NCBI GenBank assembly: GCA_963808615.1
Contig: CAWEGV010000012.1
Coordinates: 1,641,887 to 1,705,886, forward strand
Source: Palsa-504 sp963808615
Lineage (GTDB): Bacteria; Actinomycetota; Actinomycetes; Streptosporangiales; Streptosporangiaceae
DNA length: 64,000 bases
Reading direction: 5' to 3'
Position 1 is the first letter of the stretch. Every line of letters begins with the position of its first letter. The notes under the pieces are model-generated. The model saw nothing but the letters and a program-made list of their open reading frames with translations. It had not been told where the DNA came from and did not search any database. The position numbers and the translations under genes were made by a program. Shown here piece after piece: positions 6,834 to 15,672 of the stretch.

Positions 6834-8132
6834 ATGAACCAGACCCTCGGGACGCTGAAGGTCGCCCTGCTCGGCTGCGGGACGGTCGGGACCCAGGTGG
6901 CCCGCCTGCTCACCGAGCGGGCCGACGACCTGGCCCTGCGGGTCGGAGCCCGGCTGGAGCTGGCCGGGATCGCGGTGCGAAGGATCGGTCACCGCCGAGC
7001 CGCGGGGATCGACCGGGCGCTGCTCACCGCGGACGCACACGCACTGGTCAGCCGTCCGGACGTCGACATCGTGGTCGAGGTGATCGGCGGCATCGAGCCG
7101 TCCAGGTCGCTGATGCTGGCCGCGCTGAAGGCCGGCAAGCCGGTCGTCACCGCGAACAAGGCGCTGCTCGCCGAGAACGGCGCGGAGATCTACGGCGCGG
7201 CCCGCGAGTCCGGGGCCGACCTGTACTACGAGGCCTCCGTGGCCGGCGCCATCCCACTGCTGCGGCCGCTGCGCGAGTCGCTGGCCGGCGACACCGTGCA
7301 CCGCGTGCTCGGCATCGTCAACGGCACGACCAACTTCATCCTGGACCGGATGGACTCCTCCGGCGCCGATTTCGCCGATTCGCTGGAGGAGGCTCAGGCC
7401 CTAGGTTACGCCGAGGCCGACCCGACCGCGGACGTGGAAGGGTTCGACGCCGCAGCCAAGGCAGCCATCCTGGCCAGCCTGGCCTTCCACACCCCGGTCA
7501 CCGCGGCGGACGTGCACCGCGAGGGCATCACGGAGGTCACCGCCGCCGATATCGGCAGCGCGCGGGCCCTGGGCCGGGTGGTCAAGCTGCTCGCCATCTG
7601 CGAGCGCTGCGACGGTGGCATCTCGGTCCGGGCGCACCCGGCGATGATCCCGCGCTCGCATCCGCTGGCCGCCGTGGGCGAGGCCTACAACGCGGTGTTC
7701 GTGGAGGCGGAGTCGGCCTGCCGCCTGATGTTCTACGGCGCCGGCGCCGGGGGTACGCCGACCGCGAGCGCCGTGCTCGGCGACATCGTCGCGGTGGCCA
7801 GGAACCGGATGGCCGGCACGCGCGGCCCGGACGCGTCCACCTACGCCGGGCTGCCGGTCATGCCGATGGGGGAGACGCTGACCAGGTACCACGTCGCGCT
7901 CGACGTGGACGACCGGCCTGGCGTGCTGGCCCCGGTGGCCGAGGCCTACGCACGGCACGACGTGTCCATCGAGGCGGTCCGCCAGACGAGCCGGGGCGAG
8001 GAGGCCCAGCTCGTGATCGTGACCCACACCGCGCGGGACGCTGCGCTGGCTGCCACCGTCCGGGATCTCGAGGCGCTGCCCGTGGTCCGCGCCGTGGCCA
8101 GCGTGATGCGGGTGGAAGGGGAGGAGGAGTAG
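6834..8132 (+). CDS. hom: Homoserine dehydrogenase
   Basis: Reduces aspartate semialdehyde to homoserine, the branch point to threonine and methionine. The 432-residue protein has an N-terminal NAD(P) fold (VALLGCGTVG), the motif VVTANKALLAENG with the catalytic lysine, the homoserine-binding region GIVNGTTNFIL and EGFDAAAKAAILASLAFH, and a C-terminal ACT domain (from about residue 350, YHVALDVDDRPGVLAPVA) that normally senses threonine. Start ATG 6834 is the first in-frame start; its ribosome site is weak. It is followed 5 bases later by thrC, so the two are co-transcribed. Confidence 0.96.
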   Translation: MNQTLGTLKVALLGCGTVGTQVARLLTERADDLALRVGARLELAGIAVRRIGHRRAAGIDRALLTADAHALVSRPDVDIVVEVIGGIEPSRSLMLAALKAGKPVVTANKALLAENGAEIYGAARESGADLYYEASVAGAIPLLRPLRESLAGDTVHRVLGIVNGTTNFILDRMDSSGADFADSLEEAQALGYAEADPTADVEGFDAAAKAAILASLAFHTPVTAADVHREGITEVTAADIGSARALGRVVKLLAICERCDGGISVRAHPAMIPRSHPLAAVGEAYNAVFVEAESACRLMFYGAGAGGTPTASAVLGDIVAVARNRMAGTRGPDASTYAGLPVMPMGETLTRYHVALDVDDRPGVLAPVAEAYARHDVSIEAVRQTSRGEEAQLVIVTHTARDAALAATVRDLEALPVVRAVASVMRVEGEEE

Positions 8133-8137
8133 CGGCG

Positions 8138-9226
8138 ATGACCGAACCGCAACCGCAGGCCGAGCGGCGAGGCCGCCCCTGGCAGGGCGTGATCGCCGAG
8201 TACCGGAGCTGGCTGCCGGTCACCGACGCGACGCCGGTGGTCAGCCTGCGCGAGGGCGGCACGCCGCTGCTTCCCGCTCCGGTGCTGTCCGCGCGGACCG
8301 GCTGTCAGGTCTACCTGAAGGTGGAGGGCGGCAACCCGACCGGTTCGTTCAAGGACCGGGGCATGACGGTGGCCATCAGCGTGGCCGCAGGCGCGGGCGC
8401 CAAGGCGGTGATCTGCGCGTCGACCGGGAACACCAGCGCGAGCGCCGCCGCCTACGCGGCCCGGGCCGGGCTCACCTGCGCGGTGCTGGTGCCGCGGGGC
8501 AAGATCGCCATCGGCAAGCTGGCCCAGGCCCTGGTGCACGGCGCCCGGCTGCTGCAGGTGGACGGCTCGTTCGACGACTGCCTGGAGCTGGCCAGGAAGC
8601 TGGCCGCCCAGTACCCGGTGGCCCTGGTCAACTCGGTCAACCCGGACCGGCTGCAGGGCCAGAAGACCGCCGCGTTCGAGATCGTGGACGACCTGGGCGA
8701 CGCGCCGGAGGTGCACTGCCTGCCGGTCGGCAACGCGGGCAACATCACCGCCTACTGGATGGGATACAGCGAGTACCTGCAGGCCGGGCTGGCCACCCGG
8801 GCGCCGCGGATGTTCGGGTTCCAGGCCAGCGGGGCCGCGCCGATCGTGGCCGGCCTGCCCGTGCTGCAGCCGCAGACGATCGCCACCGCGATCAGGATCG
8901 GCAATCCGGCCTCCTGGCATCTGGCCGAGGCGGCCCGCGACGAGTCCGGCGGCCTGATCGATTCGGTGACCGACAGGGAGATCCTCGCCGCCTACCGCCT
9001 GCTGGCCACCCAGGAGGCGGTGTTCGGTGAGCTCGCATCCGCGGCGAGCGTGGCCGGGCTGCTGAAGGCCTGCGCGAACGGCCAGCTCGCGCCGGGCTCC
9101 CGGGTGGTCTGCACCATCACGGGAAATGGCCTGAAGGACCCCGACTGGGCGCTGTCCGGCGCCCCGTCTCCCGCCACCATCCCGGCCGAAACGGCCGCCG
9201 CCGCCCTGGCCCTCGGCCTTGGCTAG
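8138..9226 (+). CDS. thrC: Threonine synthase
   Basis: A PLP enzyme that converts O-phosphohomoserine to threonine. The 362-residue protein has the PLP lysine at about K72 in NPTGSFKDRGM, the STGNTSASAAAYAARAG segment, the phosphate-binding glycine loop PVGNAGNITAYWMGY and the C-terminal CTITGNGLKD. GGAGGAG overlaps the end of hom and lies about 8 bases before the ATG. It is the short, bacterial type without the long N-terminal extension. Its partner kinase thrB follows after 248 bp rather than immediately. Confidence 0.97.
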   Translation: MTEPQPQAERRGRPWQGVIAEYRSWLPVTDATPVVSLREGGTPLLPAPVLSARTGCQVYLKVEGGNPTGSFKDRGMTVAISVAAGAGAKAVICASTGNTSASAAAYAARAGLTCAVLVPRGKIAIGKLAQALVHGARLLQVDGSFDDCLELARKLAAQYPVALVNSVNPDRLQGQKTAAFEIVDDLGDAPEVHCLPVGNAGNITAYWMGYSEYLQAGLATRAPRMFGFQASGAAPIVAGLPVLQPQTIATAIRIGNPASWHLAEAARDESGGLIDSVTDREILAAYRLLATQEAVFGELASAASVAGLLKACANGQLAPGSRVVCTITGNGLKDPDWALSGAPSPATIPAETAAAALALGLG

Positions 9227-9340
9227 CCTGCCGTCGGCGTCCCTCGGCCGCCTAGGCCCAGGTGCCCTCAGCTCGGCGTCGCCCGCCAGCCCCACAGGCC
9301 CGAGGCGCACGCCGCTGCCCGCGGCGTCAGGGCCACTACA

Positions 9341-9396
9341 ACCGCATCGATGTGGCATAGAGGCGGCTATAACCGTAGCGATGTCACATCGTTGCG
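9341..9396. promoter_or_regulatory. Operator-like palindromes upstream of thrB
   Basis: CGATGTCACATCG at 9379-9391 is a perfect 13-base palindrome. A related half, ACCGCATCGATGTGGCA, lies at 9341-9357, and the two together form a larger imperfect inverted repeat ending in GTTGCGG. TATAAC between them (about 9368) could be a -10 box. The arrangement suggests a regulator site for thrB; no known consensus was recognised. Confidence 0.4.
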
Positions 9397-9474
9397 GATG
9401 AAGGCCGAGAATGCGGAACCGGGTCCAGATGCTGGTGTTGCCAAAGTGTTGATGAGTTTCCAGTGAGGAGCTGT

Positions 9475-10494
9475 ATGGCTTGGACGGAGGGCCCGGCGCG
9501 GGTGCGGGTGCCCGCGACCAGCGCCAACCTGGGCCCGGGCTTCGACTCGCTCGGGCTCGCGCTCAGCCTGCACGATGACGTGGACGCGTGGGTCCGCCCG
9601 TCCGGGCTTTCCGTCGAGATCTCGGGCGAGGGCGCCGGCCTGGCCGGGGTCGGCGAGGAGCACCTGGTGGTGCGGGCCATGCGTGCGGCATTCGACGTCA
9701 CCGGGAGCCAGCCGCCGGGGATCGGGCTGCGCTGCGTGAACCGCATCCCGCACGGCCGGGGCCTCGGCTCGTCGGCCGCCGCCGTCGTGGCGGGCGTCCT
9801 CGCCGCCCGGGCGCTGGCCGCCTGCGGTCAGGACAAGCTGACCGACGACGCGGTGTTCCGGCTCGCCACCGACCTCGAGGGCCACCCCGACAACGTGGCC
9901 GCCTGCCTGGGCGGCGGGCTGACCGTGGCCTGGACGGCCCCAGGGGGCCCGCGCATGGTGCGGCTCGAGCCCGCGTCCTGGATCACGCCCGTGGTCTGCG
10001 TCGCGCCGTCCCCGGTGCGCACCGACGTGGCCCGCGGCCTGCTGCCCGAGGTGGTGCCGCACCAGGACGCGGCGGCCAACGCCGGGCGGAGCGCCCTGCT
10101 GGTGGCCGTGCTGTGTTGTCTCGGGGGGGACGACCCCCAGGCCCCCCCCGCTCATGGGGGGGCTGCCCGCCCCCCCATTCCCCCCGGGGCGACGGCGCTC
10201 CTGCTCGATGCGACAGAGGATTGGCTGCACCAGGGCTACCGGGGCGGCGCGATGACGCAGACGCACGCGCTGGTACGCAGGCTGCGGGCCGCGGGCCTGC
10301 CCGCCGTGGTGTCCGGGGCGGGCCCCTCGGTGCTGGTGCTCCTCGGCTCCCGCGAGGGGCGTGAACATCGTCACCAGCTGGACAGCCTGGGTTCAATCGT
10401 CACAGAAACGGGTATTGCATGGCATATAAACTCGCTAGACGTCGAGCGGCAAGGTGCGCGTGTCCTGCGCCCGGAGTCCCCATCGGGCTGCTGA
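9475..10494 (+). CDS. thrB: Homoserine kinase
   Basis: A GHMP-family kinase that phosphorylates homoserine for ThrC. The 339-residue protein has an N-terminal VRVPATSANLGPGFDSLGLAL, the ATP-binding PHGRGLGSSAAAVVAGVLAAR and a C-terminal VVSGAGPSVLVLL. ATG 9475 is preferred over GTG 9463 because GAGGAG lies 5 bases upstream of it and the conserved part begins directly after. Residues about 213-239, before TALLLDATEDWLHQGYR, are a Gly/Pro insert made by G-run repeat copy B; the family normally has only a few residues there. The remaining motifs are intact. Confidence 0.95.
   Translation: MAWTEGPARVRVPATSANLGPGFDSLGLALSLHDDVDAWVRPSGLSVEISGEGAGLAGVGEEHLVVRAMRAAFDVTGSQPPGIGLRCVNRIPHGRGLGSSAAAVVAGVLAARALAACGQDKLTDDAVFRLATDLEGHPDNVAACLGGGLTVAWTAPGGPRMVRLEPASWITPVVCVAPSPVRTDVARGLLPEVVPHQDAAANAGRSALLVAVLCCLGGDDPQAPPAHGGAARPPIPPGATALLLDATEDWLHQGYRGGAMTQTHALVRRLRAAGLPAVVSGAGPSVLVLLGSREGREHRHQLDSLGSIVTETGIAWHINSLDVERQGARVLRPESPSGC
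10111..10190 (+). repeat. G-run/C-run palindromic repeat, copy B (in thrB)
   Basis: It contains GGGGGGGACGACCCCC followed by a perfect 10-bp hairpin, ATGGGGGGGC and GCCCCCCCAT, around a TGCCC loop. Read in frame as GGDDPQAPPAHGGAARPPIP, it is closely similar to the guaA insert (copy C) in both DNA and peptide. Confidence 0.85.
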
Positions 10495-11076
10495 CGCGGG
10501 AGACGAGCGGCAATCCGCGCGACCGGGCATGCGGCAGCGCCAGGCCACGTCATCACACTTGGAACTGAGCTGCCGGGTGCCCGAGGCTGCTGGCGGGCCT
10601 CGTGGGACCGTTGCCTCTTCTTCCGCGTGACTTGGACGGCTGCGAAGGAATGCCGTGAGTCCTCATGGTGTTAGGCTTAGTGGCGCACCGGGTGCCCCGC
10701 TCCGGTTCGGGTGCTCGTCGGCAAACCGGGCGCTATCCGGCAAACTCCACTGGGACGGTATTGTTGCCGTACCCGGGGTCTTTGACGCAGGGTGCTCCGC
10801 CCTCTTCCGGTACGAAGGGTGCGGGCTGCCCGGCGGGAGTGCGCGATCTTGGGATGCGGACGAGCGGTACGGCCGTCCGGACGCTTTCCCGGCTCATCTC
10901 CTTGGCCTGCGGACACATTGCGACGCACGGAGGAACGCACAGCGTTGCGGCAATCGCGGATATCTGACGGCTGATACTCACAGCGCGGATCAACTCCGGC
11001 CCCTCGGGGCCGCTATACCGGGTCGACGGGCCCTCCGGGCTCAACCAGGCGGCCGAGAATCATGGAAGGACCATTA
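10495..11076 (+). promoter_or_regulatory. Long leader region before rho
   Basis: These 582 bases carry no convincing gene: open frames here lack ribosome sites and have no recognisable similarity. TAGGCT at 10672-10677 fits a -10 box and would give a leader of nearly 400 nt. The leader has several inverted segments (for example around the GCAAACCGGGCGC and CCGGCAAAC motifs). Rho commonly controls its own gene by terminating in the leader, so this is a natural candidate for autoregulation; that is inference. Confidence 0.45.
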
Positions 11077-13101
11077 GTGAGCGACACAACCGAAATCCTC
11101 AGCGGCGCGATCAGCGCGTCCGGGGACGCCCCCGCCGGTAACTCGGCGCCCCCCGCGGCGGCAGGAGCGACGGAGCCCACGTCCACATCGCGCAGTCGCG
11201 GTGGCGCTGGCCTTTCCTCGATGGTCATGCCCGATCTGGTACGGATCGCCCAGACGCTAGGCATCCCTGGCGCAGGCCGGATGCGTAAGGGCCAGCTCAT
11301 TGGGGCCATCGAGGCCCGGCAGGGCGGAGGTTCCCGTCAGGAAGCCAGTGCCGCCAGCAAGGGTTCGGACCAGCGTGCCGCGTCTGCGGGAGCCGATGCG
11401 ACCCGCCCGGTGAGACAGGACGCCATGGAGCCAGACACATTCTCCCGACCGGGCATCGGCGACAGCGCCCCGTCCGGCATCGGCGCAGGCCCCGCCACCC
11501 AGGCCGGCCTCGGCGCGGACGGGGCCGGGCAGCAGCTCAGCTTCTATGAGGAGACCCGCCCGAAGACCGGTGACGGCACGCAGGGTGACGCGCAGCGCAG
11601 CGACCGGCGGCGCCGCAACGGGCGCCGCGATGACCAGCAGCCGCGCGGCCGCGACCAGGCCGCCAGGGAGCAGTCCGGCCGGGACGGCAACGGCCGTGAC
11701 CAGGGCGGCCGTGACCAGGGCGGGCGTGACCAGGGCGGGCGCGACCAGGGCGGGCGCGACCAGGGCGGGCGCGATCACGGCGGCCGGGACGGCCGCGACC
11801 AGGCCGGTGATCGCCGGGAGCCGGCGGCAGCCGGCCGCGGGCCCGCCGGGGAGCAGTTCCGTGACGACGACGGCGATGGGGGACGGCGCCGCGGCCGCGA
11901 CAGGTACCGCAACAGGAACCGGAGGCGCGACCGCCAGGCCGACCCGGAGCCCGTGATCACCGAGGATGACGTGCTGATCCCGATCGCCGGCATCCTGGAC
12001 GTGCTGGAGAGCCAGGGCTACGCCTTCGTGCGCACCACTGGCTACCTGCCCGGGCCGAACGACGTCTACGTCTCCCTGTCCCAGGTGCGCAAGCACGGCC
12101 TGCGCAAGGGCGACGTCATCGAGGGCGCGGTCCGGCAGCCGCGCGAGGGGGAGCGCCGGGAGAAGTTCAACGCTCTGGTCCGCCTGGACAAGGTCAACGG
12201 CCTCGACCCCGAGCAGTCGTCGTCCAGGCCAGAATTCTCCAAGCTGGTCCCGCTGTACCCGCAGGACAGGCTCCGGCTGGAGACCGATCCGGGCAACTTG
12301 ACCAACCGGATCATCGACTTGATCTCGCCGATCGGCAAGGGCCAGCGCGGCTTGATCGTGTCCCCGCCCAAGGCTGGCAAGACGATGATCCTGCAATCGA
12401 TCGCCAACGCCATCACCAAGAACAACCCCGAGTGCCACCTCATGGTCGTCCTGGTCGACGAGCGGCCGGAAGAGGTCACCGACATGCAGCGCACGGTGAA
12501 GGGCGAGGTCATCCACTCCACGTTCGACCACCCGGCCGACGACCACACCACCGTGGCCGAGCTGGCCATCGAGCGCGCCAAGCGGCTGGTCGAGTTGGGC
12601 CATGACGTCGTCGTGCTGCTCGACAACATGACCCGGCTAGGGCGCGCCTACAACAACTCGGCGCCGGCCAGCGGCCGCATCCTGTCCGGCGGCGTGGATT
12701 CCACCGCGCTGTACCCGCCCAAGCGGTTCTTCGGCGCGGCCCGCAACATCGAGCACGGCGGGTCACTGACCATCCTGGCCGCGGCCCTGATCGAGACCGG
12801 CTCCCGGATGGACGAGGTCATCTTCGAGGAGTTCAAGGGCACCGGCAACATGGAGCTGCGGCTGCGCCGTGAGCTCGCGGAGAAGCGGCTGTTCCCGGCG
12901 GTCGACGTGGACGCCTCGGGCACCCGCAAGGAGGAGATCCTGCTCGCTCCGGAGGAGCTCAAGATCGTCTGGCAGCTGCGCCGGGTACTGCACGCCCTCG
13001 AGCCCCAGCAGGCGCTCGAGCTGCTCATGGAGCAGTTGCGCAAGACCAAGAGCAACGCCGAGTTCCTGCTCCAGGTCCAGAAGACCACTCTGAGCTCCTG
13101 A
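11077..13101 (+). CDS. rho: Transcription termination factor Rho
   Basis: A hexameric RNA-dependent ATPase that ends transcription. The start is GTG 11077 (SDTTEILSG...), because GGAAGGA sits 6 bases before it and actinobacterial Rho proteins begin this way; the ATG at 11062 lies within that ribosome site region. Order: N-terminal Rho_N helices (MVMPDLVRIAQTLGIPGAG), a long Arg/Asp/Gly/Gln insert with GGRDQ repeats, the OB RNA-binding domain (from about residue 290, ILDVLESQGYAFVRTTGYLPG), Walker A SPPKAGKTMIL, DERPEEVTDM, Walker B VVLLDNMTRLGRAYN, and the R-loop region. The usual Ser of LLDSITRL is Asn517 here. The insert is typical of actinobacteria and probably binds RNA. Confidence 0.97.
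   Translation: MSDTTEILSGAISASGDAPAGNSAPPAAAGATEPTSTSRSRGGAGLSSMVMPDLVRIAQTLGIPGAGRMRKGQLIGAIEARQGGGSRQEASAASKGSDQRAASAGADATRPVRQDAMEPDTFSRPGIGDSAPSGIGAGPATQAGLGADGAGQQLSFYEETRPKTGDGTQGDAQRSDRRRRNGRRDDQQPRGRDQAAREQSGRDGNGRDQGGRDQGGRDQGGRDQGGRDQGGRDHGGRDGRDQAGDRREPAAAGRGPAGEQFRDDDGDGGRRRGRDRYRNRNRRRDRQADPEPVITEDDVLIPIAGILDVLESQGYAFVRTTGYLPGPNDVYVSLSQVRKHGLRKGDVIEGAVRQPREGERREKFNALVRLDKVNGLDPEQSSSRPEFSKLVPLYPQDRLRLETDPGNLTNRIIDLISPIGKGQRGLIVSPPKAGKTMILQSIANAITKNNPECHLMVVLVDERPEEVTDMQRTVKGEVIHSTFDHPADDHTTVAELAIERAKRLVELGHDVVVLLDNMTRLGRAYNNSAPASGRILSGGVDSTALYPPKRFFGAARNIEHGGSLTILAAALIETGSRMDEVIFEEFKGTGNMELRLRRELAEKRLFPAVDVDASGTRKEEILLAPEELKIVWQLRRVLHALEPQQALELLMEQLRKTKSNAEFLLQVQKTTLSS
11692..11790 (+). 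repeat. 15-bp tandem repeat in the rho insert
   Basis: About six near-identical units of the form GGCCGTGACCAGGGC encode GGRDQ repeats inside the Arg/Asp/Gly insert. The unit is a multiple of three, so copy number can vary without changing frame. Confidence 0.85.
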
Positions 13102-13288
13102 CGCCGCCGCTCCCGAACACCCGCCGGCCGGCGGGAATGCCAGGTCAGGGAATCTGGTTCCAGGGTCTGGCACACTAGAAAGCCGCAACCATGCGGTACC
13201 GGTTCACGCGCCGCGCTGGGCCGGGGACGAACCCGTCCCCGTATCCCCGGCCGGGGCGACCCGGCGACCGCTCAAGGCAGGAGTTGTC

Positions 13289-13522
13289 ATGAAGGCTGAC
13301 ATCCACCCCCAGTACAGCGCCACCACGGTGACCTGCAGCTGCGGGAACACCTTTACCACCAGGAGCACCGCCGCCGGCGGCTCGATTCACGTCGAGGTCT
13401 GCTCCAACTGCCACCCGTTCTACACGGGCAAGCAGAAGATCCTCGACACCGGCGGCCGCGTGGCCCGCTTCGAGAAGCGGTTCGGCAAGACGCCGTTCGG
13501 CCAGAAGGCCGACCAGAAGTAG
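13289..13522 (+). CDS. rpmE: 50S ribosomal protein L31, zinc-binding form
   Basis: A 77-residue L31 with the zinc ligands Cys16, Cys18, Cys38 and Cys41 (TCSCGN and VEVCSNCHPFYTG), i.e. the C+ form rather than the zinc-free paralogue made under zinc starvation. GGCAGGAG lies just before the ATG. It sits alone between rho and prfA, its usual place in actinobacteria. The gap on its left has a possible -10 (CACACT near 13170). Confidence 0.96.
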   Translation: MKADIHPQYSATTVTCSCGNTFTTRSTAAGGSIHVEVCSNCHPFYTGKQKILDTGGRVARFEKRFGKTPFGQKADQK

Positions 13523-13688
13523 CCTCGCGAGCCGGGATCCAGCCACCCTGGGTCTCGGCTCCGCCGCGGCCGAGTCCCGCTGCTCTCACCATCGTGTGAC
13601 CCACGCCGGACTGCAGCGTTGCCCTGGGTATGGATCAGGGCGTGCCGGGCGGTGATACCACGGCCCGTTCAGTAGAAAAGGACATCCA

Positions 13689-14798
13689 GTGTTTGACCGG
13701 CTAGGCGAGTTGGTCAGCGAGCATGCGGAGCTTGAGCACGCGCTTGCCGATCCGGGCGTGCATTCCGATCAGGAGAAGGCGCGCACGCTGGGTCGCCGTT
13801 ACGCCGAGCTGACCCCGATCGTGCACGCGTACACCGAGTGGCAGCAGACCTCAGCTGACGAGCAGGCCGCGCGCGAGCTGGCTATGGAGGATCCCTCCTT
13901 CGCCGAGGAGGCGGAAGAACTGGCCGCCCGCCGTGAAGAGCTCGAGGCCCAGCTGCAGAAGATGCTCGTGCCGCGGGATCCCAACGACGGGCGCGACATC
14001 ATCCTGGAGGTCAAGGCCGGCGAGGGCGGCGAGGAGTCGGCGCTGTTCGCTGGCGACCTGCTGCGGATGTACCAGCGCTACGCCGAGCGGCGCGGCTGGA
14101 AGACCGAGATCCTGGACTCCACCGTCACCGGCCTCGGCGGGGTCAAGGACGCCACGGTCGCGGTGAAGGGCAGGGGCCAGGACGGCGCCTGGTCCCGGCT
14201 GAAGTACGAGGGCGGCGTGCACCGGGTGCAGCGGGTGCCGGTGACCGAGTCCCAAGGGCGCATTCATACCTCGGCCGCCGGAGTGCTGGTCGTGCCCGAG
14301 GCCGAGCCGGTCGAGGTGCAGATCAACGACAACGACCTGAAGGTCGACGTGTTCAGGTCCTCGGGGCCGGGCGGGCAGAGCGTGAACACCACCGACTCGG
14401 CGGTGCGGATCACCCACCTGCCGACCGGGATCGTGGTGTCCTGCCAGAACGAGAAGAGCCAGCTACAGAACAAGGAGCAGGCCATGCGCGTGCTGCGCGC
14501 CCGGCTGCTGGCCCAGGCCGAGGCCGACGCCGAGGCGAAGGCCGCCGCGGAACGGCGCAGCCAGGTCCGCACGGTGGATCGCTCCGAGCGGGTGCGCACC
14601 TACAACTTCCCCGAGAACCGCATCTCCGACCACCGCGTCGGCTACAAGGCGTACAACCTGGACCAGGTCATCGGCGGCGATCTGGACGGGGTGATCGACG
14701 CGCTGGCGGCCGCGGACCTGGCCGCGAAGCTGGCCTCGCCGGGGGCGGCGGCCCCTGGAGCCCCGGGGGTCTCCGGCGACGATGAGCCTGCTGCTTGA
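13689..14798 (+). CDS. prfA: Peptide chain release factor 1
   Basis: RF1 reads UAA and UAG and triggers release of the finished peptide. The 369-residue protein has the stop-codon motif PVT in VQRVPVTESQGR (the RF1-type PxT) and the catalytic GGQ in RSSGPGGQSVNTTDSAVR, whose Gln is methylated by PrmC. The start is GTG 13689, with AAAAGGA 7 bases upstream. The last residues are Gly/Ala/Pro-rich. The 3' end overlaps prmC by 17 bases, coupling RF1 with its modifying enzyme. Confidence 0.97.
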   Translation: MFDRLGELVSEHAELEHALADPGVHSDQEKARTLGRRYAELTPIVHAYTEWQQTSADEQAARELAMEDPSFAEEAEELAARREELEAQLQKMLVPRDPNDGRDIILEVKAGEGGEESALFAGDLLRMYQRYAERRGWKTEILDSTVTGLGGVKDATVAVKGRGQDGAWSRLKYEGGVHRVQRVPVTESQGRIHTSAAGVLVVPEAEPVEVQINDNDLKVDVFRSSGPGGQSVNTTDSAVRITHLPTGIVVSCQNEKSQLQNKEQAMRVLRARLLAQAEADAEAKAAAERRSQVRTVDRSERVRTYNFPENRISDHRVGYKAYNLDQVIGGDLDGVIDALAAADLAAKLASPGAAAPGAPGVSGDDEPAA

Positions 14799-15672
14799 CG
14801 AGGTGGCGCTGGCCGCGGCCCGGCTGGCTGAGGCCGGGGTGGAATCGCCCAGGAACGATGCCGAGCTGATCGCGGCCGCCGTGCACCAGGTCAAGCGGGC
14901 CGAGCTGCACACGGTGCCAGATTCCGCCTTCGACGCGCGGTTCTGGTCTGATATCGCGCGCCGGGCCGCCCACGAGCCGCTGCAGCACATCACCGGTCAG
15001 GCGCACTTCCGTTACCTCGAGCTCGCGGTGGGACCCGGGGTGTTCGTGCCGCGGCCGGAGACCGAGGTGATGACCGGCTGGGCCATCGAAAGGCTGCGCG
15101 AGATGGACGTGGCCGAACCGCTGGCGGCCGACCTGGGCACCGGGTCAGGCGCGATCGCGCTGGCCATCGCGCAGGAGGTACCCAGGGCCAGGGTGCACGC
15201 GGTCGAGGCGGACCCGCTGGCCCGGGCCTGGGCCGAGCGGAACGTCACCCGCTACGTGGAGAGCGCGCCGTACACCGCGGGGCGGGTCATGCTGCACGCC
15301 GGCGACTTCAGTGACGCGCTCGGCGAACTCGACGGTACCGTGGACCTCGTGATCAGCAACCCGCCGTACATTCCGGTCGGGGCATCCGTGCCGCCGGAGG
15401 TCGGCGAGTACGACCCGCCCGCCGCGCTGTGGAGCGGCGCGGACGGGCTGAACGCCGTCCGGGCCCTGGAGCGCACGGCGCGGCGGCTGCTCCGTCCCGG
15501 CGGGCTGGTCGCGGTCGAGCACGGCGCCCAGCAGGGGGCGGCCGTGTACTGGGTGTTCGGTGAGGAATCCGGCTGGCGGGACACGCGTAACCACAAGGAC
15601 CTGGCCGGGCGTGACCGCTTTGTCACCTCGGTCTGGTCCACCGAACCCGGTGAGGGAGCAGCGGCGAGATGA
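14782..15672 (+). CDS. prmC: Release factor N5-glutamine methyltransferase
   Basis: PrmC methylates the Gln of the GGQ motif in RF1 and RF2, using SAM. In this 296-residue protein the N-terminal helical domain covers about residues 1-75. It is followed by the SAM fold with DLGTGSGAIALAIA, the acidic VHAVEADPLA and the catalytic NPPYIP in VDLVISNPPYIPVG. Overlap with prfA at its start and a 4-base overlap with the next gene at its end show a translationally coupled group. Confidence 0.95.
   Translation: MSLLLDEVALAAARLAEAGVESPRNDAELIAAAVHQVKRAELHTVPDSAFDARFWSDIARRAAHEPLQHITGQAHFRYLELAVGPGVFVPRPETEVMTGWAIERLREMDVAEPLAADLGTGSGAIALAIAQEVPRARVHAVEADPLARAWAERNVTRYVESAPYTAGRVMLHAGDFSDALGELDGTVDLVISNPPYIPVGASVPPEVGEYDPPAALWSGADGLNAVRALERTARRLLRPGGLVAVEHGAQQGAAVYWVFGEESGWRDTRNHKDLAGRDRFVTSVWSTEPGEGAAAR

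Noticed and set aside
10665..10967. Small 100-residue open frame in the rho leader.
   Set aside because: It has no ribosome site, no recognisable domain and a non-protein-like composition. A leader role is more likely.
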